This document shows, one piece after another, positions 56,314 through 64,000 of a DNA stretch of 64,000 nt (its first letter is position 1; each line of letters begins with the position of its first letter). The notes under the pieces are model-generated. The model was not told the origin of the DNA. It did no database searches and worked only from the letters and a program-made list of their open reading frames with translations. The stretch lies in contig NC_079245.1 of assembly GCF_028009165.1 (NCBI RefSeq), forward strand, positions 1-64,000, given 5' to 3'. A program made the position numbers and the translations under genes. The stretch is from Akanthomyces muscarius (Eukaryota > Ascomycota > Sordariomycetes > Hypocreales > Cordycipitaceae).

Positions 56314-56560
56314 AATTAGAGGGCGGTTTAGGGTTAGGTTAGATAGTTAGATAGTAAATAGAAAAAAACTTAATATAAGAAAAAGTAAAATAACTAGTAA
56401 GAGTAAAATAAGAGGTAGAAATAATAAATAATAATTAAAAATATATACTTTAAAAAGTTAATTACTAACTATATTAAGCTATAATAGATATTTTACTTAA
56501 CTTTATAAAGATTTTAAACTATAAATTAGTATTATAATATATTTTAGTTAAGTTAGTAGT
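56314..56560 (+). repeat. Inverted RIP-degraded copy of subtelomeric module end
   Basis: Read on the minus strand this matches 20737 down to about 20500: ttagagggcggtttagggtt here is the complement of the module edge, followed by the complements of ctatttgctatctaactgtc and cacctcttgctcttactct with RIP changes. The similarity fades at about 56560. Opposite orientation to the other two copies. Confidence 0.75.
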
Positions 56561-56644
56561 AACTAATATTAGCCACCCACTTTTAGGTCACCCCAAGATA
56601 TAGGTTATATTATACCCACTATAATACTAGTAAACCTTTATTAC

Positions 56645-56891
56645 TATTATAGACTAGCCTTAGGGCGTCTATAAATAGGTGTTATAATTATTATTAACTC
56701 TCTTAAGGAGAAGAAAGAGAAGAAATAGGAAGATAGTAAGCCTTTTCTGTTTTATAGTAGTCTAGGTTTTATATAAAGTTAGTATAGAGTTTAGCTAAGG
56801 TCTTAGTAAAGTTAACTTTAAGCTTAGCTAGCTAACACTTAATCTATACTATCTTAGTTATAATAGTAGGCTAAAGCCTAGTACCTTTATA
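56645..56891 (-). repeat. 3' LTR of Gypsy element
   Basis: 247 bp, beginning tattatagactag and ending cctttata on the plus strand; the TG...CA ends expected of LTRs read TA...TA, as RIP would produce. About 90% identical by eye to the copy at 63663. Confidence 0.85.
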
Positions 56892-58767
56892 TACCCCCCC
56901 TATCTATCCCCCCCTATTAACTAATAAAAACTTTTTTTTTATATATATATTATTCTTAAGCTCTCTAAGTATAGTATAGAAAAATATAACTCTAGTAGGG
57001 CTATATATTACTATTAACTAGGGGTTAGTAGGTAGTAGTTAGTAATTATATAGTTATAACTAGGCCTTACTTACTCTTTTAAATATCTAATTAGGCCTTT
57101 ATTATAAACTATTATATAATATAGAGTATTATTTAGATACTTTAAGTATAAATAAAGTAAAGTAATTATAAAAAGGTAAACTATATAGTAAAAAGACTAT
57201 ACCCTTTTAAAAGAAATATTTATAATAATAAGGTCTTTATTATAACACCTAATAGTATTTTTCTCTTTTCCTTTTATTAACTATTTTATTTCTTTATAGT
57301 ATTATACTTATATTACTTTATTCCCTTTCTACCTTAATAATATTCTTATTATATCCTACTATATACTCTTTTAAACTTAATAACTTTTTTTATATATTAT
57401 TATATCTTTATTTTAGACTTAATAATATATCTATTACTATTATACCTTCCTTTCCCTCTCTTTTTAGTAAGAATAGTTATAACCTAAATATTAAATATTA
57501 TTACCTTTAATATTCCTTAACTAGCTTTATTATAGAAGGTAACTTTAATAATAATAAATTTATCTTAAATAATAAACTTAATATACCTTACTTAACCTAT
57601 CTTAAAGGTACTACTAATAATAGTATACTTAACTACTAGTTAGGGCCTAAAGATATCTATATATCTTATAATAGTAGATATTAAACCTATAAATAGGCTC
57701 TTACTATTTTTATAATAAACCCTATCTTATACTATCTTATCTATAATATATAGTAGATTTATAATTCTAGTAAAACTATAAAGACTCTTACTATAAGTAA
57801 GTTAAAAGAGAAGAGCTTTAAAAAGGCTATCTTATAGTCTATTATAATATATCTTATCTAATAGTATTATAATATCTTAAATACTACTATACTTTACCTT
57901 ATCTTTATTTAAGATACCTTTACTCCCTATTATCTTAGTTTTAGTACTAGTAAGAGCGTTATTACTATCTTATTATAGGTAGTACTCCCTACTAGTTCTT
58001 TAAATAGAAACTATATTAACTAAACTAATATTACTAGTACTATTAACACTTTTAATTAGCTTAACTAAAATATCTAAATACTTATAGTATATATTCTTAA
58101 AAACCCTTTTTCTCTTTTACCTTAATATAGTTTATCTTATTATAAACTACTATTAATCTAATTATACTTTTAGGAAACCTTATACTTTTATACTTATATT
58201 TAAGATAAGTATAATATATACTATAATAAGGAAAGTATATATATAAATATATTATTAATAGCTACCTTTATATACCTAATTACTCTTATACTCTTATTAA
58301 TACCCTTTTATTACCTTCTAAGTTAGTATAAGTATAATTTATATAACTTTTATTCTTTATATTACTATTATAAGTCTTATTCCTAATTACCTTCTAATAG
58401 GTATTTTAGTTATTATTATTTTAATTACTATTATTATTCCTCTTACTATTTATCTAGCTACTTATATAGCTACTACTATTTTAACTAAACTTATAATATT
58501 AAAGATATAGATCTTAATAAGCACCTTAAGGAATTAGATAAGGTCCTATCTAAAAAGGAAATAAAATAGTAGTTCTTAGTTAAGGTGCCTATTAAGGTAA
58601 TTAATTTTTATATTACTGTTAGTATATATACTAAATAAACTAGCTTAAAGTTTAAAGAATTATTTATAATTATTTTTTCTTATATTAGTTTTTACTATTA
58701 TAAGTTTAGATTAGATAGTAAAAGGGCTAAAGTATAGTATTAATAAAGCTATAAGTTTATAAAGTAG

Positions 58768-58792
58768 CCCCCCCCCCCCCCCCCCCCCCCTA
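58768..58792. repeat. Poly-C tract inside AT-rich element
   Basis: About 24 consecutive C in a region otherwise nearly devoid of G/C. It interrupts the interior of the Gypsy element and may be a real homopolymer or a consensus artefact. Confidence 0.9.
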
Positions 58793-61700
58793 AAATATTA
58801 TAATATTAATTATTTCTTACTATTTATACCTATATATCCTTTAATTATTTTATTTTACTTACTTATTATAGCTTATTATAATATACTTATTATATACTAT
58901 TATATCTATTAGTTTTACCTTAATAGGCCTTAAATATAGTTAATATTAAAGTATTCTATAAGATACTAAGTAGCTCTTATATTAGGTCTTAAAAGCCTAC
59001 CTATTTTATTAGGACTTCCTTTTTTCCGCCCTAACTTTTAGTATTATAGGTATAAAGAACCTTCTTAATAACCTATTCTAGGTATTAACTATCTCCTAGT
59101 TTATTATTAACTAAGATTAGTTTAGGTATCTAATTATTTTATATCTAGGATAATAAAGGGTCTATTACTACCTATTTAACTAAGTTAATATAGAATATCT
59201 TATAAAGGCTTTTAGGTAGGTCTAATATTACTATTAATAGACTTAAAGTAGCTATAATATAATATTTAAAGTAGACTTAGTTAAGCTTTTTATTAGAATA
59301 GTTAGTTATAATATTATATAAAGATAGCTATACCTAATTACTAATTTAGAATTTTTCTATTAGATACTAGCTTTAGTTAGACACTTTTTTTTACTATTAT
59401 TATATATAGGTAATAATAGACTATACTAGGTTATTACTATCCTTATAATATTATAAGAATTATTAAGTATAGCCTATTAGTGTCTTATTTAATAAGTATA
59501 AGTTATTTAGGTATAGTTAGACTATTTTAGTATTATATCTATATAAGAGGAAGTTTAAGTTAAAACCTATAATACTTAAGTCTTTATTATTAAAGATATA
59601 TTATACTATAAGAAGTTATTATAACTAGTTATATTATAAGTAAAAGATAAGTACTTTTAAGACTACTTATACTTTTTAGTCAGTATATTTTATACTATTA
59701 TTTATTTAAAAATAGTAAGTAGTAAATAAAAGTTATAATATACCTAATAGATAGTATAATATTCTCTAAAACTAACTAACCTAATCTAATTTATAGTTAC
59801 TAATAAGTTAGTCTAAAAAACTATAAAAATACTACTATATATAAAAGAATTATTCTATATATATTTTAATACTTATTAATATTATAATTTCTAATTAGAT
59901 ATATTTTAATAAGTAGTTTATAATAACTATAAGGAAATATAGTTATTTTAGTCCTTTACTTAGTAAATCTATTATAAAATTAACTAAGATTTACTTTTAA
60001 TATTAATCTATAATTAAGATAAGCTATAAGAGGCCTTAGTATAGTTATTTTAACTTATATATACTATAATAAAAGTAATTCTTAATATAATATACTATAT
60101 CTTATAATAATCTTAACTAGTAATAGTTATAAATTAGTATCTAAAATATACTATTCCGCTTTAAGTATACTACTATATTAAATATATAAATATATTTAAT
60201 AAGTATAGTTATTAAGAGCTCTTAATTAAGTACCTATATATAACTATAAAATTAGAGTATTTTATATACTAAAATAGTATAGTTTATTATTTACTCTTTA
60301 TAATTTACTTTAAATAGAAAAAAGTAAGCTCTTTTTTAAATAGCTTTTATTTTTTTTATATAAAATATATCTACCTTTAAACTAGTCTTTTATAAAGTTA
60401 TTAAACTTTTATTTAAAAAAGGGGATAAAAAATAACTAGATTTAATTACTATAATATTAATAAACTTTAAGATCTTAATTAAGAGTTATTTAAAGCTATC
60501 TTTAAACTATTTAAGGTAGTTAAGGGTGTTAAGATAGGCTATAAAAGGGCTTAACTAATAGTATAATTAGTACTAAAATAAAGATAAGAATTCTAACTAT
60601 TATACTTATTATTTAAAAATAACTTATAGTTTAGTAAAGTATTTAAGGTTTTTATAGTTAATAAGGATTATAAATATATTTTCTTATCCTTATAGCTTAG
60701 CCTTTTAAGCTTTTAGATATACTATTATAATAAAGAGTTTCTTATTATAGATAGTATAATTATATTTAGTTAGTAAGAGTTTAATAGAATAGTATACTAT
60801 TAGGTATAGAATACTATTATTATCTACCTATAATAGATAACTATTAAGCTTTATTTTTAAATAATCTATTTTAATAATTATATTTTAGTTAAAATTTTAT
60901 AAGGTAAGGTAAAGATTAAATAAGAATAAGAATTTAAGTTACTTAAAAGTGTTATCCTTTTATCTTCCTTATATAAATAGGATACCCTTATAAGTAAAAT
61001 ATATTAAGGGTTTAATAAGTAAAAAGAAGTTAAAAATAAAGTCTTTATAAAAGTTTATAAAGTTAAAAAAGCTATATACTTTATATACTTTAATAAGGGC
61101 CTTTTATTATTATATAGCTTTAATCTTTTTTAAGTCTAGTTTAAATAATTTCTTTACTTTTACTATAAATCTTAAATACTTAACTTTTATAACTAAGAAT
61201 TTATACTTATTAATATCTAGAAATAGTCTAGCTTTTATTAGCTTATTTAGTACTACCTTAACTTTTTCTTTATATTCTTTAAGTATATCTAAGCTATAAA
61301 TAATTATATTATCTAAATATATAAATATAAAGTTATTAAAGGTCTTACTTAAAGCCTAATTAATATAGTATTAAAAACTAATAAGAGTACCTATAAGCTT
61401 AAATAGATATATAAGCTACTTAAAAAGGCTAAAGTAAGTATAAAATACTATATACTTTTTAAATCTAAAAGTTATATATAGATAATAAAAAGCTATTTAG
61501 ATATCTAATTTAATAAACTATTTTATTATTAAGAGTAAATATAAGGTCTTTTTAATAAGTAAGAAAGGATATTAGTCTTCTTTTATAATTATATTAAGGG
61601 CCTTATAGTCTATATAAAATCTCTATTTACTATTAGGTTTTTTAATAAGTAAGATAGGTATTATAGCTAGTAAGGAACTTATATAGATCTAACTCTTATT

Positions 61701-63662
61701 AAGTAAAGATATAAGTTATTAATATAACTTTAATAATTATTTATATAATATCTAATATAGGCGCTTATATAGGAGTTATTTAAGTATCTTATTAACTTTT
61801 CTTTTAATATTAATTATATAATTAAAGCTTAGCTAATTTAGTAAGAGGCTTAATATAATATCTTTTAAAAATAGATTAGTATATTTTTTATATTAAGTTA
61901 GAAGTTATTTTTTAAAAGATAAGGACTTTTATAGTAAAGAGTTAATTTAAAGATACTTATTATAAGTACTAGAACTTCCTAGCTAGTTTTTATATATTTA
62001 TATTTTAATACCTTATAGAGCTAATATTTATTAAGGAAAGAGTATTCTTATACTTTTAACCTTTTATCTAATATATATATTTACTAGTTTAAAATTAATT
62101 AGGGGTATATATAGCTTATATTTATATTTAAGACTAAGTTATATTATTTTAACTATAAAAAGCCTAAAATAATAGAGTAAGCTAGTAAGAGGATAATATA
62201 AAATAATACTAAAAAAGACTAACTATTAATATTAATACTTATTTATATTATATAAGAGACTATAAATTTAAAGCCTTTTTTTACTATTAGTTAAATATTT
62301 TATTTAGTAAGTAAGGGTATAAGTTAAAGGCTTAATTATTTAGCTATACCCTTTTAGATAGCTCTATAATAGTTATAACTTAAATCTATAAGAATATTAA
62401 GTAAAGTAAAAGCCTTTAATATAGCTAATATTAAAAAGGGTTAAATATTTATTCTTTTTTTTACTTACTTTTAAACTATCTTATTTTATAACTTAGTATT
62501 TAATATATTATTTAAAACTAACTATTTTAGTTACTTTAAAAAAAGACTTTTCTTTAAAGTTTATTATTTTCTAAGCCTATAATAGATTTATTAGGTTCTA
62601 AACTAGTATTTATTTAATTAATACCTATTAAAGGGAGGGCTTATATAAACTTATATTCCTTAATATAGTACCTATCTTATCTATATTAAAAATAGGTATT
62701 AGATTTTTATTATACCCTTATAACTTCTTATAAAACCTATAAGGCTTATTTCTACCTTAAATTCCTTTAAGTATTTTAAATAGTAACTAAAAGTAGTATT
62801 AAAAGTATATTAATTCCTATTATAATAGAGTCCTTTTTATAATTAATATAATATTAACTTCTCTTATTTAAAGATAGTTTTAATATTATTTTAATTTAAT
62901 AAGATTTTAGGTTAACTATAAGGGATTATAGTTATTATATAGTAGTATTATAATAGCTTTTAGAAACCCCCTAGCTAATAGTAAGACGTCTTATAGTGTC
63001 TAAAAGTATAAAATAAAGTTTATTTAGTTTAATCTTATCTACTTATAATAGACCTTTTATTAGGGCTAGCTATTACTTAAAGTAAATATAGAATTTAAAG
63101 AAAGACTTTTATTTCTTTTATTATAGTTAACTAATTCTACTTAAAATAAGTTCCTATTAGTATAAGTTATTAAATACTCTATTTAAATAGTAAAGGAAAT
63201 TATATAAATTAGTATTATTATATTAGCTACCCTTTTTAAAATATATAGTAACTTTTTATTAAACTATTAGGCTAAAGTTATTTTAAATATATATAAATTA
63301 GAACTTTAAAGGGTTAATAAAGTCTATATTAATTTCTAGCTTATATTTAATTACCTTTTTTTAACTTTAAAATAAATCTAATTTACTATTATACTTCTTT
63401 TTAAGTAGGAAAGGTTTCCTCTTAGGCGTATATATATTATTTCCTAGTTAGATTAGGGGGGCTTAAGTAGTATAATAGGGTAGATTCCTTATACTCTATA
63501 AGGCTTAGAGTTATTCTTATATTACCCTTATTTAGGCTTATATAAGTATATTTTACTCTTATAGTGTTTTATTTTATTCTTAGAGTAAATAGTATTTATT
63601 TAAAGGCTCTTTATAGGTTAAATAGCCTTCTATTTTATATTCTTTTAGTAAAGAGAGTTAAT

Positions 63663-63909
63663 TATTATAGACTAGCTTTAAGGCGTCTATAAATAGGCGT
63701 TATAATTATTATTAACTCTCTTAAAGAGAAAAAAGAGAAGAAATAGGAAGATAGTAAGCCTTTTCTATTTTATAATAGTTTAGGTTTTATATAGAGTTAG
63801 TATAGAGTTTAGTTAAGGTCTTAGTAAAGTTAACTCTAAGTTTAACTAGCTAATACTTAACCTATACTATTTTAGTTATAATAGTAGGCTAAAGCTTAGT
63901 ACCTTTATA
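63663..63909 (-). repeat. 5' LTR of Gypsy element
   Basis: Same length as the copy at 56645, with scattered transitions between the two. Followed at 63910 by the target duplication attac. Confidence 0.85.
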
Positions 63910-63914
63910 ATTAC

Positions 63915-64000
63915 TAGTTATATATTTTCTCTAGTTATAATTATTATTATTACTTTAAATTTTATTATTATATCTATTATAGGTTAATATACTAAATAAT
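63915..64000. other. AT-rich flank of Gypsy element
   Basis: Flanking AT-rich DNA right of the target duplication; nothing recognisable. Confidence 0.4.

Larger units (their letters stand above)
56645..63909 (-). mobile_element. Complete, RIP-degraded Ty3/Gypsy LTR retrotransposon
   Basis: Two 247-bp LTRs (56645-56891 and 63663-63909) flank a 6.8-kb interior. The whole 7,265-bp element is bordered by a 5-bp target duplication attac (56640-56644 and 63910-63914). On the minus strand a purine tract (aatagggggggatagatagg...) sits immediately inside the low-coordinate LTR, the place of the polypurine tract, so the element is in minus orientation. Reverse transcriptase remnants on the minus strand include ILLIKKPNSK near 61650 and FIFIYLDNIIIYS near 61300, the latter the YLDD box with Asp-to-Asn change. 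Gag, protease and integrase cannot be delimited because of RIP. Confidence 0.85.

Noticed and set aside
1..64000. tRNA and rRNA genes
   Set aside because: No tRNA-like A/B box pairs with cloverleaf potential and no rRNA segments were noticed on either strand; this was an unaided visual search and could miss one.

Overview
The window looks like subtelomeric and subterminal DNA of a filamentous ascomycete (Pezizomycotina; a Hypocreales-type sordariomycete is the best guess, by inference). The evidence is: short spliceosomal introns of 50-130 bp with GTRNGT donors and CTAAC/CTGAC-type branch sites; large AT-rich blocks in which transposon genes are riddled with C-to-T and G-to-A changes (repeat-induced point mutation, RIP); TTAGGG-type telomeric motifs; a telomere-linked RecQ-helicase-type (TLH) remnant; and fungus-specific families (UstYa/DUF3328, HsbA, TRI12-type MFS, PDR ABC transporter, LysM chitinase pieces).

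Layout. 1-7.1 kb: telomere-derived tandem repeats, then a non-LTR retrotransposon of the restriction-like-endonuclease class whose 3' end abuts CCCTAA repeats. Its zinc-finger and reverse-transcriptase parts lie in one reading frame, separated by a single TAG. 7.1-20.7 kb: a GC-normal island with a SET-domain gene, a short gene with a hydrophobic C-terminal tail, a secreted Cys-rich protein gene, and a very large gene of unknown function (about 1,630 codons, minus strand). The 5' flank of that gene ends in a telomere-type junction. 20.7-26.0 kb: a 104-bp 3' fragment of the same retrotransposon capped by CCCTAA repeats, a RIP-degraded TLH-type gene, a 153-bp tandem array, and a RIP-degraded second copy of the 5' end of the large gene, again capped by CCCTAA repeats. 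26.1-29.0 kb: a Stig1-like secreted protein gene and quiet DNA. 29-37.5 kb: AT-rich block with a Tc1/mariner remnant and two facing Fot/pogo-type elements. 37.5-41.2 kb: a three-gene island (beta-lactamase-fold protein, 56-residue secreted peptide, UstYa-like oxidase). 41.6-44.5 kb: AT-rich block with another Fot/pogo copy. 44.5-56.1 kb: HsbA-like protein, TRI12-type MFS transporter, fragments of a LysM chitinase and of a PDR transporter, a small Cys-rich secreted protein, and a secreted carboxylesterase carrying a long Asn run. 56.3-64 kb: an inverted third copy of the subtelomeric module and a complete but RIP-degraded Ty3/Gypsy element (247-bp LTRs, 5-bp target duplication).

Two themes stand out. 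First, the window is built from successive chromosome-end-like modules: CCCTAA motifs recur at borders between compartments (7.13, 20.84, 26.03, 37.23 and 44.51 kb), two of them immediately after the 3' end of the same endonuclease-type LINE, as expected for an element that targets telomere repeats. Second, short gene islands of secreted-protein, transport and modifying-enzyme genes are stranded between RIP-degraded blocks. The 37.5-41.2 kb island (peptide plus UstYa-like enzyme) could be a small ribosomal-peptide pathway, but that is a hypothesis. All exon coordinates were read by eye from splice signals and frame.
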